A DNA stretch of 64,000 nt from Fulvimonas sp. R45 (GCF_030504985.1 NZ_JASERU010000010.1:1-64000); one strand, 5' to 3'. Counted from the first letter of the stretch, positions 47,809 through 58,009 are shown. The notes: generated by a model not told the origin, from the letters alone. Program-made: numbers and translations.

Positions 47809-48714
47809 ATGGATCTGACCCTGCTGGCCCGTTCCCTGCGCGGCCGCCACGACTGGCGCGGCGGCCGCGCCCGTCGCGTGCTGCACGCCGCCAAGTACCT
47901 GTGGCGCAGCCTGCGCCGGCCGCGGCTGCACGCCGGCTGGTTGCGCTTCGTGCACGACACGCCGCTGCTCACCGCGATGCTGGCGCGCGACCCGCGCCTG
48001 CTCGAACGCGCCCAGCATCCCTACATCAGCCGGCGGCTGCCGGTGGCGCGCCGCTACGCGATCCTGCAGAGCCACTACCGCCTGCTGCTGGCCCGCCTGC
48101 CCACGCCCGCACTGGAAGCCGTGCTGCTGCGCGGCGCGCTGCCGCTGGGCGCGCTGGCGCTGAAGGACGGCGCGCCGGCACGGCTGGAACTGCGCCCGCC
48201 CACCGGCCGCGGCCGCGAGGGCGAGCTGGCGCTGTACCTGCTCGACGCGTCGGGGCAGCCCCTGTCCTCGCTGATCTTCACCCTCGCCGACGATGGCCGC
48301 AGCCTGCTGGTCGGCTGCGTGCAGGGCGCCGCCGCCGGCCTCGGCCGCGAAGCGGTGCGCGCGTTCACGCGCCAGTCCTGGGGCCTGCGCCCGAAGAACC
48401 TGCTGCTGTCGATGCTGTATGCGCTGGCCGCCAGCCTGGGCGCGGAACGGGTGTGCGGCGTGGGCAACGCGGCCCATCCGTTCGCCGGCCAGCCGAGCAA
48501 GATCAAGTCCGACTACGACGCCTTCTGGCGGGAATGCCATGGCATGCCCGGCGCGGATGGCTTCTACGAGCTGCCGCCGCGCGAGGCGCCACGCGACGAA
48601 TCGCAGGTGGAGAGCAAGCACCGCTCGGCCTTCCGCCGGCGCGAGGCGTTGCGCCTCGAGGCCTGCCACCTGCTGCTGCTCGCGCTCGCGCCGCCGCTGG
48701 CGCGCGCGGCCTGA
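47809..48714 (+). CDS. VirK/YbjX family protein (DUF535)
   Basis: 301 residues. The family core is visible: RYAILQSHYRLL, VGCVQGAAAG, SWGLRPKNLLLSMLYALA, GVGNAAHPF and SDYDAFWREC. Members in enteric bacteria affect outer-membrane stability and resistance to antimicrobial peptides; the molecular activity is unknown. It lies 56 bp after the lpxL-like gene, fitting an envelope role. Confidence 0.9.
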   Translation: MDLTLLARSLRGRHDWRGGRARRVLHAAKYLWRSLRRPRLHAGWLRFVHDTPLLTAMLARDPRLLERAQHPYISRRLPVARRYAILQSHYRLLLARLPTPALEAVLLRGALPLGALALKDGAPARLELRPPTGRGREGELALYLLDASGQPLSSLIFTLADDGRSLLVGCVQGAAAGLGREAVRAFTRQSWGLRPKNLLLSMLYALAASLGAERVCGVGNAAHPFAGQPSKIKSDYDAFWRECHGMPGADGFYELPPREAPRDESQVESKHRSAFRRREALRLEACHLLLLALAPPLARAA

Positions 48715-48764
48715 TCCCGTGGCTCCCGGCGGCCTGGGCCGCCGGGAGCGTGGTCTTCAAGCGC

Positions 48765-51065
48765 TCACGGCACGCCGACGAACGCCGACCAGGCGTCGAA
48801 CAGGTTCTTCGCGTCCACCGAGCCCAGGCCGGCCGCGAAGCTCCAGCCCGGCCGGGCCGCATAGGCCTCGGTCTTGGCGTTGTACCTGGCGGCATTGGTC
48901 GAGGTCAGCCCTACCTGCAGCGGTCCATACAGCGAACCGGGCAGCGAGCCGTAGTAGTAGCAGTCCGGCGTCGCGATGTCCGGCAGCTGCTGCACGCACT
49001 GGGTGGCGATGCTGCCGCGCGTGATGTCGTGGAACACGCACTTGCCGGTGCCCCTGGTGCCGTTGTCCGAGCTGCAGGCGGCGAGGCTGGCCGGCGCCGC
49101 GCCGCTGGCGCCGCCGTACTCGGCCATCGCCAGCGCGTACAGCGTCGGCGCGGCATTGCCCTGGTTCGGCGCCAGTCCCTTCTTGGCCAGGCCCTGGTCG
49201 ATCAGCGCCTGGATGCCGGCGAACATCGGCGACGACAGCGAGGTGCCGCCGCTGAGCGCGATGGAGCCGGGGAAGCCGGGCTGGCACGGGTAGTCGGCCG
49301 TGCACACGATCACCCAGGTGGCCCCGCCGTAGGAGCCGCCGAACAGGGCCACGTCGGGCACGTCGCGCGACTGGTCCCTGGCCGCGCCATGCACGAGGCG
49401 CTGCCAGGCCGGCTTGCGGTCGACCGACGACGGCCCGCCGCTGCCGCCCTCCGAGGTCAGGTAGTAGCCGTTCGGATCCAGCTTGAGGTATTCCTTGCAG
49501 AACGCCAGTGCGCTGGGGAAGCCCAGCGAGGTGGCCGCCACCTCGTTGCCGCAGGACTCGTTCCACGGGATCTCCGGCACGTACGACAGCGCCGAGCCGT
49601 ACTCGGTGTTCAAGTCGGCGCTGAAGTATTTTTTGGTGGTGCCGTCGAGCACGTCGGCGGTGTCGGTGCCGCCGACCACCGTGTCGTTGGGCGAGGTGCC
49701 GAACGAGTTGGCGTCGACGCCGACGCTGTTGATGAGGCCGCCGTTGAAGCTCGGGTTGGAACCCGAGTCGCCGCTGGAGACGAACACCGAGATGCCCTCG
49801 GCGTCGGCCTGCGCCCACATCAGGTCGATGGCGGCCTTGCTGGCCGCGTCGGTGAAGCCCTCGCCGTAGCCGTAGCTGGCGCTGATCACGTTGGGCCGCT
49901 TGGCGCCGTTGATCAGGTTGGTGGCGGCGGTGAACACGCCGCCGAAGAAGTTGGCGGAGTTCGAGTCGTCGCAGCTGGCCACCCAGATCGTGGCGCCGGG
50001 CGCGACGGCGGTCGACCATTCCGCGTCCAGCAGCGTCTCGCCGTCGTCCTCGCCGGGGTAGGCCACGGTGGGGTCCACGCAATTGGTGAAGCCCGGCGCC
50101 TGCGGCTGGAACTGCCTGAACGTGCCGCCATAGCTGCCCAGGTTGAACTGCTTGACGAAATTGGTCCAGTCGCCGGGCACCATCGAGCCGTCCTCGACCA
50201 CGGCGATGGTGATGCCCTTGCCGGTGAGACCGCGGTCGCGCAGCTTGTCGACGCCGTACATCTTCGCCATGTCGTACGGCACCAGGCCGCGCGCGCCGTT
50301 GGTGAAACCGATCGCCAGCGGCTGCGCCGCGGCCGCCACCTTGCCCGCCGGCGACTGGATCCTGAAGCGATGCGTCGCGCTGTCGAACGTGCCCACCTTC
50401 ATCGGCACGTGCTGCGGCTGCGGGCGGAAGTCGTTGAGCCCGGCCACGCCAACGATGACGTTCTGGAGCGCCGTCGGCACGCTGACGTCGGTGGCGTTGG
50501 CCAGGTGCGTCGCACCGTCGAGCACAAAGCGGTCGAGCTGCGTGTGGAAGGCCCGCTCCACCTGCGCCGCGTCACCGCTGAAGTCGATCTGCATGCGGTT
50601 GGGGTAGACGCCGTTGACGACGAGGCCGTTGGAGCGCAGCCAGGCCGTGACGGCGGCGATGTCGGCGTCGCTCACGCCGAACGCCCTGCCGAACTGGTCG
50701 GGCGTCACCCAGCGGTGGAAGCGGGACGAATGCGGGTCGTGCTGGGCGGCGATGAGCGAATCCAGCGCCTTCTGCCGCAATGCGCTCCGCCGCAGCATCA
50801 GGTGCATGTGGTTCATCGGCGCGTTGCCGGACACGCCGGCCACGGGTCGCAGTGTGTCGAGCGCGGCGAGGTGGCTCGCCTGCAACGGCGCCACCACCTG
50901 GTTGTTCACCGCCTGGGTGACGCGCGGCGCCTCGGCGGTGTCGATGCCGGCCAGGGCCGCGTTCTGGGCCGCGTTCTGGGCCGGCGACTGGGCGGCCGCC
51001 ATGAAAGGGATGCCCGCAAGCGCGAGGGCGGTTGCCACGCCCCGGCACAGGTGCTCGGTTCTCAT
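48765..51065 (-). CDS. Secreted S53 (sedolisin/kumamolisin) peptidase with propeptide
   Basis: 766 residues. Signal peptide (VATALALAGIPFMAAAQ), then a pro-kumamolisin activation domain (~60-200), then the peptidase. The Ser-Glu-Asp triad is Glu343 and Asp347 (GETLLDAEW) and Ser609 in SGGTSLSSP; the oxyanion Asp is in SSGDSG. These are acid-active endopeptidases. The Glu-Ser distance is about 65 residues longer than in kumamolisin. The ATG at 51065 follows AAGGAGAG. Confidence 0.93.
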   Translation of the reverse strand: MRTEHLCRGVATALALAGIPFMAAAQSPAQNAAQNAALAGIDTAEAPRVTQAVNNQVVAPLQASHLAALDTLRPVAGVSGNAPMNHMHLMLRRSALRQKALDSLIAAQHDPHSSRFHRWVTPDQFGRAFGVSDADIAAVTAWLRSNGLVVNGVYPNRMQIDFSGDAAQVERAFHTQLDRFVLDGATHLANATDVSVPTALQNVIVGVAGLNDFRPQPQHVPMKVGTFDSATHRFRIQSPAGKVAAAAQPLAIGFTNGARGLVPYDMAKMYGVDKLRDRGLTGKGITIAVVEDGSMVPGDWTNFVKQFNLGSYGGTFRQFQPQAPGFTNCVDPTVAYPGEDDGETLLDAEWSTAVAPGATIWVASCDDSNSANFFGGVFTAATNLINGAKRPNVISASYGYGEGFTDAASKAAIDLMWAQADAEGISVFVSSGDSGSNPSFNGGLINSVGVDANSFGTSPNDTVVGGTDTADVLDGTTKKYFSADLNTEYGSALSYVPEIPWNESCGNEVAATSLGFPSALAFCKEYLKLDPNGYYLTSEGGSGGPSSVDRKPAWQRLVHGAARDQSRDVPDVALFGGSYGGATWVIVCTADYPCQPGFPGSIALSGGTSLSSPMFAGIQALIDQGLAKKGLAPNQGNAAPTLYALAMAEYGGASGAAPASLAACSSDNGTRGTGKCVFHDITRGSIATQCVQQLPDIATPDCYYYGSLPGSLYGPLQVGLTSTNAARYNAKTEAYAARPGWSFAAGLGSVDAKNLFDAWSAFVGVP

Positions 51066-51364
51066 GCAATCTCTCCTTGGAATGGTCCATTGAAAGCAAG
51101 CGAGTCCCCTGTGGTGCTTCATCCCGCTGATCGGAATGCCGGTGTGCGAACCTCCTCTGGCTGATGGAAAGGGCGCGGAGCGGCCGGGGCATGCCGGCTC
51201 GTCCGGGGGAAATCGCGGTGCGGGGCGGGCGGTCGCGGGAACCGCCCCGGGTCGGCTGGAGCGTAGCCAGCACCCGCCCCCGAAACAGTGACGCAATCAA
51301 CGTAACCGGCGAATTCGTCCGACAATTGCACCCGCCGCAGCCAGCGGCGGGATGGGACGGCGCG

Positions 51365-52132
51365 TCAGCCGCGCCGGCGGATCGCGCGCACGTGCGCCTC
51401 GTGCAGCTTGGCGTACTTCAGGAACACGTAGAACGCGCCGCACGCGCTGGCCACGAAGCCGGCCCAGCCGTTGAGGAAGTAGCGCTTCACCAGATACTGG
51501 CGCAGGAAGAACAGCGGCGGATAGGCCACCATGCGCAACCGCGCGAAGCGCTGCCGCTTGCGCAGCTTGTGCGCCACCATGCCGGTGGTATAGCGGTTGA
51601 TCTTCTCCACCCGCGTGGCGATGTCGGTGTCGCCGTCGTTGACGAAATCGGCGCGCCACAGCGTCTTCACCGGGCCGTCCGCCGTCACCGCGGCATGCAC
51701 CTCGACGTCGTTCATGCGCGCGCGGCGGCGGTCGAACAGGCGCAGGTGGCCGTTGCGGTGGCTCAGGCGGTGCTGCACGGTCCAGAACATGCGCTCGCGC
51801 CGCGGCAGGCGGAAGCCGGCGTGGGCGGGATGCTCCAGCGCGCGCTCGATCACCGCGCGGGTGCCGGGCGAGAGGATCTCGTCGGCGTCCAGGTTGAGGA
51901 TCCAGTCGTGCGCGGCCATGTCGATGGCGCGCTGCTTCTGCGGGCCGTAGTCGTCGAACGGGTGCGTGGCCACGCGCGCGCCGTGGCGGCGCGCGATCGC
52001 CACGGTGTCGTCGCTGGAGCCGGAGTCCAGCACCACGATCTCGTCGGCCCAGTCCACTTCGCGCAGGCAGGCGTCGAGGGTGTCGGCGTTGTTGTAGGTG
52101 ATCAGCACCACCGACAGCGGCTCACGCATCAT
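51365..52132 (-). CDS. Family 2 glycosyltransferase, WaaE/KdtX-like
   Basis: About 255 residues. The nucleotide-sugar motifs VVLITYNNADTL, VVLDSGSSDDTV and LNLDADE are clear, followed by the KQRAID and YPPLFFLRQYLVKRYF segments typical of LPS-core beta-1,4-glucosyltransferases. Its start (ATGATG at 52132/52129) overlaps the stop of the ligase gene, so the two are coupled. Confidence 0.92.
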   Translation of the reverse strand: MMREPLSVVLITYNNADTLDACLREVDWADEIVVLDSGSSDDTVAIARRHGARVATHPFDDYGPQKQRAIDMAAHDWILNLDADEILSPGTRAVIERALEHPAHAGFRLPRRERMFWTVQHRLSHRNGHLRLFDRRRARMNDVEVHAAVTADGPVKTLWRADFVNDGDTDIATRVEKINRYTTGMVAHKLRKRQRFARLRMVAYPPLFFLRQYLVKRYFLNGWAGFVASACGAFYVFLKYAKLHEAHVRAIRRRG

Positions 52133-53399
52133 CGCGGCGCTCCCGGGGCGATGCTTCCTGGGAAGGTCCGGCATGGATGGCGGCGGCGAACAAACCCAGC
52201 AGCCAGGCGAACAGCAGACCCCACCAGGCCGAATAGAAGGCCAGATGGCTGTTCAGCGGGAACAGCATCGCGCCCAGCGCCACCGTGGCCGGAAAGGCCC
52301 GCGCCCGCGCCATGGTGCCCGCGCGGCGCCAGGCGCGCCACGCCCATGCCAGCGCGGCCAGCCACAGCGCCAGGCCCGCCGCGCCGGTGTCGGCCAGCAC
52401 TTCCAGCACCAGCTGGTGCGGATGGCAGGCGCCCTGTCCCGGGCCGCAGGGCTCGGCCACCACGAAGTGGTCGTCCACCGGCGCGTAATGCGGGTAGGCG
52501 TAGCGGAAATCGCGCACGCCCACGCCGTTGAACGGGTGCGCCACGATCATCCGCCCGCTGGCGCGCCAGATGTCCAGCCGGCCGGTGAGCGCGGTGTTCA
52601 GCCCCTGCCCGCCCTGGAACGCCGCCAGCGTGCGCTGCATGCGGGCGTCGAAGCGGGACGACGACGCCCAGGCCAGCGCACCCGCCAGGACGCACAGCGC
52701 CACGCCGCCGGCGCACAGCGCCAGGAAGCGCCGCGCCGAGCCGGCCTCGCGCCAGGCGAACGCCAGCGCCACCAGCGCGAAGCACAGCCAGGCCGAGCGC
52801 GACCCGGCCAGCAGCACCGGCCCCAGCAGCAGCACGAACGCCGTCAGCAGCCCGCGCCAGCCCCAGCGCGCCCGCGCCGTCCACAACGCGAATGGCGACA
52901 GCACCGCCAGCGCGGGACCGAACTTCAGGTCGTCGCCGAACAGCCCGGTAAGGTAGTCGCCGGTGGCGGCGCCGCGCGGGCTCCAGCCGGTGAGCATCTG
53001 CAGCCAGGCGGCCAGCGCCCACAGCGCCAGCAGCGCAGCCACGGCGGCGTACAGGGCGCGCAGCCGGCGCTCGTCGCGGATCGCCAGGCAGGCGTACAGG
53101 CCCAGCGGCAGGTAGCGCAGCAGCGCGGCCACGGTGGACCAGCTCTTCGCCGGCGCCACCGCGTCGAGCGCCGACAGCAGGGCCGCGCCGATGTAGCCGC
53201 CCAGCAGGACCAGCAGCAGCGGCGCCCCGGGCGCGTCGCGCCAGGCTTGTGGCCGGCGCACGGTCACCGCCAGCAGGGCGAGCGCGCAGGCCAGGGTGCC
53301 CAGCTCGGCGCTGCGCCCGAACGGCAGCAACGCCGCCACCAGCCAGAACGGCAGCAGCGGCGAGCGCAGGGTGGCCCGGGTCGCGGCGATGGCAGGCAT
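52122..53399 (-). CDS. O-antigen ligase family membrane protein
   Basis: 425 residues with about 11 hydrophobic segments and the large periplasmic loop containing the Wzy_C signature (GLNTALTGRLDIWRASGRMI, NGVGVRDFRYAYP, CHPHQLVLEVLADTGAAGL). Such proteins join O-antigen or other sugars to lipid A core. It is in one run with the flanking glycosyltransferases. Confidence 0.9.
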   Translation of the reverse strand: MPAIAATRATLRSPLLPFWLVAALLPFGRSAELGTLACALALLAVTVRRPQAWRDAPGAPLLLVLLGGYIGAALLSALDAVAPAKSWSTVAALLRYLPLGLYACLAIRDERRLRALYAAVAALLALWALAAWLQMLTGWSPRGAATGDYLTGLFGDDLKFGPALAVLSPFALWTARARWGWRGLLTAFVLLLGPVLLAGSRSAWLCFALVALAFAWREAGSARRFLALCAGGVALCVLAGALAWASSSRFDARMQRTLAAFQGGQGLNTALTGRLDIWRASGRMIVAHPFNGVGVRDFRYAYPHYAPVDDHFVVAEPCGPGQGACHPHQLVLEVLADTGAAGLALWLAALAWAWRAWRRAGTMARARAFPATVALGAMLFPLNSHLAFYSAWWGLLFAWLLGLFAAAIHAGPSQEASPRERRDDA

Positions 53400-53453
53400 G
53401 CGGGGTCCGGCGGGAAGGTGCCGGCATTGTAGCGGCCGCGGCCGCCGCGCCGG

Positions 53454-54578
53454 TCAGCCGGCCAGTTCCTCGTACAGCGCCAGCACCGCCTGCTGCAGGT
53501 CGGACAGGCGGTAGTTCTGCAGCGGCAGGATCGGCGGCGCCACGCGCAGCAGCTCGGCGGCGCGCTCGACCAGTTTCTCACGGTCGCCCGGCGGCGTCCG
53601 CCCGGCCGGGTACAGCTCGGCCAGCAGCTCGCCCACGCCGCCGTGCGCGTAGCCCAGCACCGGGCGGCACAGCGACAGCGCCTCGACCACGGTGCGGCCG
53701 AAGGCCTCGGGCTTGTTGGACAGCTGCAGCACCAGCGCCGAGACCGCATAGATGTCGCGCACGTCGGCGCGCGGCGGCGTGAACGCCACCTGCGCGGACA
53801 CCTCGCAGGCGCGCGCCAGCCCGCGCAGTTCGTCCACGTAGGCCTCGCGGCCCGGCTCGACCACGCCGAGCAGCAGCAGGCGGGTGTCGATGCCGCGGTG
53901 CTTCAGCGCCGCCACCAGCTCGATCGCGTCGTGGTGGCCTTTCAGCCGGGTGCCGCGCGCCGGCAGGGTCAGCAGCGGCGCGCCGGCCAGCATCGGGTAT
54001 TCGGCGAAGAAGGCCTTGCGCCAGGCGTCGTCGGGACGGTGGCCGTAGGGGAAGTCGTCCGGGTCGATGCCGCGCGGGATCACCCGCACCCGCGCCGGGT
54101 CCAGCCACGGGTAGTGGCTGAGCGCGTAGTCGCGCACGGTCTGCGAGACCACGATCACCCGCTCGCCGCGCAGCAGGATGCTGCTGTAGCGGCCCGGCGA
54201 GTTCAGCCCGTGCACGGTGGTCACGAAATGCGGCCGCGGCGACAGCCCCTTCAGCGCCCACCAGCCCAGCCAGGCAGGCAGGCGCGAACGGGCATGCACG
54301 ATGTCCGGGCGCAGATCGCGCAGCACCCGCCGCAGCTCGCCCACCCGACCCAGGGTGCGCAGGGACTTGCGGCCGATGTCCAGCTCGACGTGCTCGCTGC
54401 CCTCGGCCTGGAGCTGGGGCACCAGCCGGCCGCCGGCGGAGACCACCACCGAGCGGTGCCCGGCCTGCACCAGGGCGCGCGCCACCTCCAGCGCCGAGCG
54501 TTCCGCGCCCCCGGCATTCAGGGCGGGAATCAGCTGGACGACGGTAAGCGTTCGCGCGGGCGTGGGGACGGCGGACAT
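53454..54578 (-). CDS. Family 4 glycosyltransferase
   Basis: About 374 residues, GT-B fold. N-terminal VVQLIPALNAGGAERSALEVA and C-terminal donor site KPEAFGRTVVEALSLCRPVLGYAHGGVGELL identify a retaining GT4. It probably builds the LPS core or another envelope glycan. The ATG at 54578 has AGGGG 4 nt upstream; longer starts at 54596 and 54614 are possible. Confidence 0.9.
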   Translation of the reverse strand: MSAVPTPARTLTVVQLIPALNAGGAERSALEVARALVQAGHRSVVVSAGGRLVPQLQAEGSEHVELDIGRKSLRTLGRVGELRRVLRDLRPDIVHARSRLPAWLGWWALKGLSPRPHFVTTVHGLNSPGRYSSILLRGERVIVVSQTVRDYALSHYPWLDPARVRVIPRGIDPDDFPYGHRPDDAWRKAFFAEYPMLAGAPLLTLPARGTRLKGHHDAIELVAALKHRGIDTRLLLLGVVEPGREAYVDELRGLARACEVSAQVAFTPPRADVRDIYAVSALVLQLSNKPEAFGRTVVEALSLCRPVLGYAHGGVGELLAELYPAGRTPPGDREKLVERAAELLRVAPPILPLQNYRLSDLQQAVLALYEELAG

Positions 54579-54665
54579 GGACCCCTGATTGGACATCCTC
54601 ATCCCTGAATGCAAGCAGTAATCGTGCCGCCGGAACGTCAGCCTGGCGCAAGCCGGGCCGGGGGA

Positions 54666-54872
54666 TCAGTCGCGCAGGATGTAGCGGGCACCGCAGTAGG
54701 GGCAGACGCTCTCGCCGCCGTCCTCGACGATGGGCAGGTACACCTTGGGATGGGCGTTCCACAGCGCCATGCCGGGCAGCGGGCAGGACAGCGGCAGGTC
54801 CGCCCGCGTCACTTCGTAACGATTTTCGGCACTCGCCTGGATCGGCGCGGCCGCGGATTGGGGGCTCGACAT
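54666..54872 (-). CDS. Small CHCC-type zinc-finger protein
   Basis: 68 residues. The C-terminal half carries one zf-CHCC site: Cys in LPLSCPLP, His in NAHPKVYLP, and CPYC. Similar to the NDUFS6-type zinc domain; free-standing copies often lie near LPS glycosyltransferases in Xanthomonadales, as here. Function unknown. An ATG at 54896 would add eight residues. Confidence 0.85.
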   Translation of the reverse strand: MSSPQSAAAPIQASAENRYEVTRADLPLSCPLPGMALWNAHPKVYLPIVEDGGESVCPYCGARYILRD

Positions 54873-54978
54873 GGGTCGGGGCTCCGGACGGGACATCGGG
54901 GACGCCCATGGTAGCAGGCGACGGGCCCGGCCGGACCCGGCCCGCGCCGCCCCGGACCGGCCGGGGCGGCGAGCGGCG

Positions 54979-55563
54979 TCACTTCGCCTTCGGCACCGCG
55001 GCCTCGGTGGTGATGCGCAGCTGGATCTCGTCGCCGACCATCGGCACGTAGGCGCCCACGCCGAAGTCGGAGCGCTTCAGCGTGCCGGTGGCGTCGAAGC
55101 CGATCGACTGCGCCTTGGTCATCGGGTGCGGGCCGACCTTGTTGAGATGGGCGTCCAGGGTCACCGGCCGGGTCACGCCGTGCACGGTGAGATCGCCGGT
55201 GACCTTGAAGTTGTCGCCGCCCAGCGGCTGCACGCGGGTGCTCTTGAAGGTGATCACCGGGTACTTGTCGGCGTTGAAGAAATCGGCCTCCTTCAGGTGC
55301 TTGTCCAGCGCCGGCACGTGGGTGTCGAGCAGGCTCAGCGGCATGCTCACCTCGACCGAGGACTGCGCCGGGTGCTCGGCGTCGTATACCAGCGTGCCGT
55401 CGGCGATGCCGATGTCGGCGGTGGGATGCGAGTAGCCGAAGTGGCTCCAGCTGAACAGCACCATGGTGTGGCCGGGGTCCAGCTTGTAGGTGGTCGGCGC
55501 GGCCTGGGCCGACACGGCGGCGCCGAGCAGTCCGGCCAGCAGAACGTAGCGAAGGGTGCGCAT
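54979..55563 (-). CDS. YceI family periplasmic protein
   Basis: 194 residues. Signal peptide (YVLLAGLLGAAVSAQAA), then a lipocalin-like YceI barrel: YKLDPGHTMVLFSWSHFG, ADFFNADKYPVITFKST, DLTVHGVTRPVTL and RSDFGVGAYVPMVGDEIQL. Family members bind isoprenoid quinones or similar lipids. The gene ends in a GC-rich stretch before the zinc-finger gene. Confidence 0.94.
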   Translation of the reverse strand: MRTLRYVLLAGLLGAAVSAQAAPTTYKLDPGHTMVLFSWSHFGYSHPTADIGIADGTLVYDAEHPAQSSVEVSMPLSLLDTHVPALDKHLKEADFFNADKYPVITFKSTRVQPLGGDNFKVTGDLTVHGVTRPVTLDAHLNKVGPHPMTKAQSIGFDATGTLKRSDFGVGAYVPMVGDEIQLRITTEAAVPKAK

Positions 55564-55578
55564 GGGTTGGTTCTCCAG

Positions 55579-56289
55579 TCAGTCGGGGGAACGCACCGTG
55601 GCCGGTGCGGGGTCGAACGAAACGGCCTGCAGACCTTGCAGCCGACGCAGTTCGTCGGCCAGTGCCAGCAGTTGGTCGTCGCGGGCGGCACGCTCGAACA
55701 GCAGGTCGAGCTGGTCCTCGCCGTCCTCGCGCGGATGCAGCACCATGCGGTGCAGCGGCAGCCGCCGCGCCGCCACCGCCTGCCGCACCGCGGCCAGCGA
55801 GGCGTCGGCGGCCAGCCGCAGGCGCAGCCGCGGCAGCTCGCGCGGGCGACGCGCGAACAGGCGGCGCTCCAGCGGCTTGAGCACCGCCAGGATCAGCCAG
55901 ATCAGCACGGTGGCCAGCGCCGCCGCGGCGTACAGCCCGCTGCCGGCGGCCAGGCCGATCGAGGCGGTGGCCCACAGGCCGGCCGCGGTGGTCAGCCCGC
56001 GCACCACCTGCTCGCGCTGCAGGAACAGGATGGTGCCGGCGCCGAGGAAGCCGATGCCGCTGACCACCTGTGCCGCGATGCGCGAGGGGTCGAGCACCAC
56101 GTGCGGCTGCGCCAGCGCGTCGGCGAAACCGAACGCCGACACGATGATCGCCAGCGCCGCGCCCACGCTCACCAGCATGTGCGTGCGCAGGCCCGCGGCC
56201 CACTCGCGGCGCTCGCGGTTGACGCCGATCACCGCGCCCAGCGCGGCGGCCAGCGCCAGGCGCAGCAGGATGTCGCCGGCTCCGATCAT
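55579..56289 (-). CDS. MgtC/SapB family membrane protein
   Basis: 236 residues. Five hydrophobic segments in the first ~150 residues with the conserved GAVIGVNRERR, AAGLRTHMLVSVGAAL and GIGFLGAGTI motifs, then a soluble ACT-like C-terminal domain. Related to the virulence factor MgtC but more like the widespread YhiD/SapB forms. It lies 15 bp upstream of yceI and may share its transcript. Confidence 0.93.
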   Translation of the reverse strand: MIGAGDILLRLALAAALGAVIGVNRERREWAAGLRTHMLVSVGAALAIIVSAFGFADALAQPHVVLDPSRIAAQVVSGIGFLGAGTILFLQREQVVRGLTTAAGLWATASIGLAAGSGLYAAAALATVLIWLILAVLKPLERRLFARRPRELPRLRLRLAADASLAAVRQAVAARRLPLHRMVLHPREDGEDQLDLLFERAARDDQLLALADELRRLQGLQAVSFDPAPATVRSPD

Positions 56290-56296
56290 GGGTGGC

Positions 56297-56890
56297 TCAC
56301 TCGATGCGGCAGGCCTCGTCGAAGCTCAGCCGCGGGCTGCGCGGGAACAGGTCGCGGCCGGCGTCGCCGTAGCCGATGTTGATGAGGAAATTCGAGCGCA
56401 CCTGGGTGCCGGCGAAGAACGCCGCGTCCACGCCGGCGTTGTCGAAGCCGGACATCGGGCCGCAGTCCAGTCCCAGCGCGCGCGCGGCCAGGATCAGGTA
56501 CGCGCCCTGCAGCGAGGCGTTGCGGAACGCGGTGGTCTCGATCAGCGGCTGGTTGCCCTCGAACCAGCTCTTCGCGTCGGCGTGCGGGAACAGCTGCGGC
56601 AGCTTCTCGTGGAAGGCGTGGTCCATGCCCACGATGGCGGTGACCGGCGCGGCCAGGGTCTTGGCGCGATTGCCTTCGGACATGAGCGGCGACAGTTTCT
56701 CCTTTGCCGCCTTCGACTTCACGAACACCACCCGCATCGGCGAGGCGTTCGCGCTGGTGGGGCCGAACTTGGCCAGTTCGTACAGCTGGTGCAGCTGCGC
56801 GTCGGTGACCTCCTTCGGCAGCCAGGCGTTGTACGTGCGCGCCTCGCGGAAGAGTTGGTCGAGGGCGGTCTCGGAAAGCGTCTCGCGCAT
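56297..56890 (-). CDS. rutE: Nitroreductase family protein, RutE-type (malonic semialdehyde reductase)
   Basis: 197 residues, an FMN-dependent reductase. [33 protein letters not shown] at the start and [30 protein letters not shown] are characteristic of the RutE/HadB subgroup. In E. coli RutE reduces malonic semialdehyde from pyrimidine breakdown; no other rut genes are here, so the role may differ. 7 bp separate its stop from mgtC. Confidence 0.9.
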   Translation of the reverse strand: MRETLSETALDQLFREARTYNAWLPKEVTDAQLHQLYELAKFGPTSANASPMRVVFVKSKAAKEKLSPLMSEGNRAKTLAAPVTAIVGMDHAFHEKLPQLFPHADAKSWFEGNQPLIETTAFRNASLQGAYLILAARALGLDCGPMSGFDNAGVDAAFFAGTQVRSNFLINIGYGDAGRDLFPRSPRLSFDEACRIE

Positions 56891-57025
56891 GGGTATCCTT
56901 CGTGCAAGCGGCGCGCCGGGCGGCGCTGTGGCCCCGCAGTGTAAAGGCATCCCCATGCAGGATAGACCCCGCCGGAGGGAACGTAGCGTGCAGACTGGGG
57001 AAACAATCCCGCCGCGGGCGCCCCG

Positions 57026-58009
57026 GTGAGCGGCCTGCGCCACGAATGCTGGGCGATCACCGACGCCGCCGCGGGCAACCAGCGCCAGGCGCTGGCGCTG
57101 GCCGCCCGGATGGGCCTACCGGTGCGCCACCTGGTGCTGGAGCCGCGCGCGCCGTGGGCATGGCTGTCGCCGCGCCTGGCCCTGGGCGGCACGCTGGCGC
57201 TGCCGCCGGCGCAGCGCGCCGCCTTCGCGCCGCCGTGGCCGCGACTGGCGATCGGCTGCGGGCGCGGCGCCGCGCTGTTCACCCGGCTGCTGCGACCGCT
57301 GTCCGGCGGGCGCTGCCACACCGTGCAGATCCTCGATCCGCGCATCGACCCCGCGCACTGGGACACGGTGGTCGCCCCGCGCCACGACGGCCTCGCCGGC
57401 CCCAACGTGCTGACCCCGCTGGGTTCGCTCAACCCGGTCGACGAGGACTGGCTGGCCGACGGCCGCGACGCCTGCCCGCAGTTCGCCGAGCTGCCCCGGC
57501 CGCGGGTGGGCGTGCTGCTGGGCGGGCCGCGCCGCGGCGTCGCCATCGATGCCGGCTACGCCCGCCGGCTCGCCGCGTGCCTGCGCGGACGCTGGCAGGA
57601 CGAAGGCGGCAGCCTGCTGGTACTGGCCTCGCGGCGCACCCCGGCGGAGGCCATGGAGGCGATGCGCGACGGCCTCGACGACCTGCCCGGCCTGCGCTGG
57701 TCCGGCCCCGACGACGGCCGCAACCCCTACCCCGGCGTGCTCGGCTGGGCCGACCGGCTGGTGGTCACGCCCGATTCGGTGAACATGCTCAGCGAGGCCT
57801 GTGCAGTGGGCTGCCCGGTCGAGACCTTCGCCACCGGCCCGCTGCCCGGCAAGCTCGCGCGCTTCCACGCCGCGCTGCGCGAAGCCGGATTGCTGCACGA
57901 CCTCGGCGCAGGCGGTCCCGCGCGCCAGCCCCCCTTGCGCGAGACGCCGGCGATAGCCGCCACCGTGCGCGACAGGCTCGAACCGCTCCAGCGCGGCAGC
58001 AGCCCATGA
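57026..58009 (+). CDS. ELM1/GtrOC1-family protein (putative nucleoside-diphosphate-sugar epimerase type)
   Basis: 327 residues, GTG start, of the family that includes plant mitochondrial-fission ELM1. [58 protein letters not shown] and [20 protein letters not shown] are the visible family blocks. GT-B-like fold suggests glycosyl transfer, not proven. It overlaps the GNAT gene by 4 bp. Confidence 0.88.
   Translation: MSGLRHECWAITDAAAGNQRQALALAARMGLPVRHLVLEPRAPWAWLSPRLALGGTLALPPAQRAAFAPPWPRLAIGCGRGAALFTRLLRPLSGGRCHTVQILDPRIDPAHWDTVVAPRHDGLAGPNVLTPLGSLNPVDEDWLADGRDACPQFAELPRPRVGVLLGGPRRGVAIDAGYARRLAACLRGRWQDEGGSLLVLASRRTPAEAMEAMRDGLDDLPGLRWSGPDDGRNPYPGVLGWADRLVVTPDSVNMLSEACAVGCPVETFATGPLPGKLARFHAALREAGLLHDLGAGGPARQPPLRETPAIAATVRDRLEPLQRGSSP

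Noticed and set aside
47559-51164. 1201-residue frame on the plus strand
   Set aside because: Runs across the end of the acyltransferase, the VirK-like gene and antisense through the S53 peptidase; no domain.
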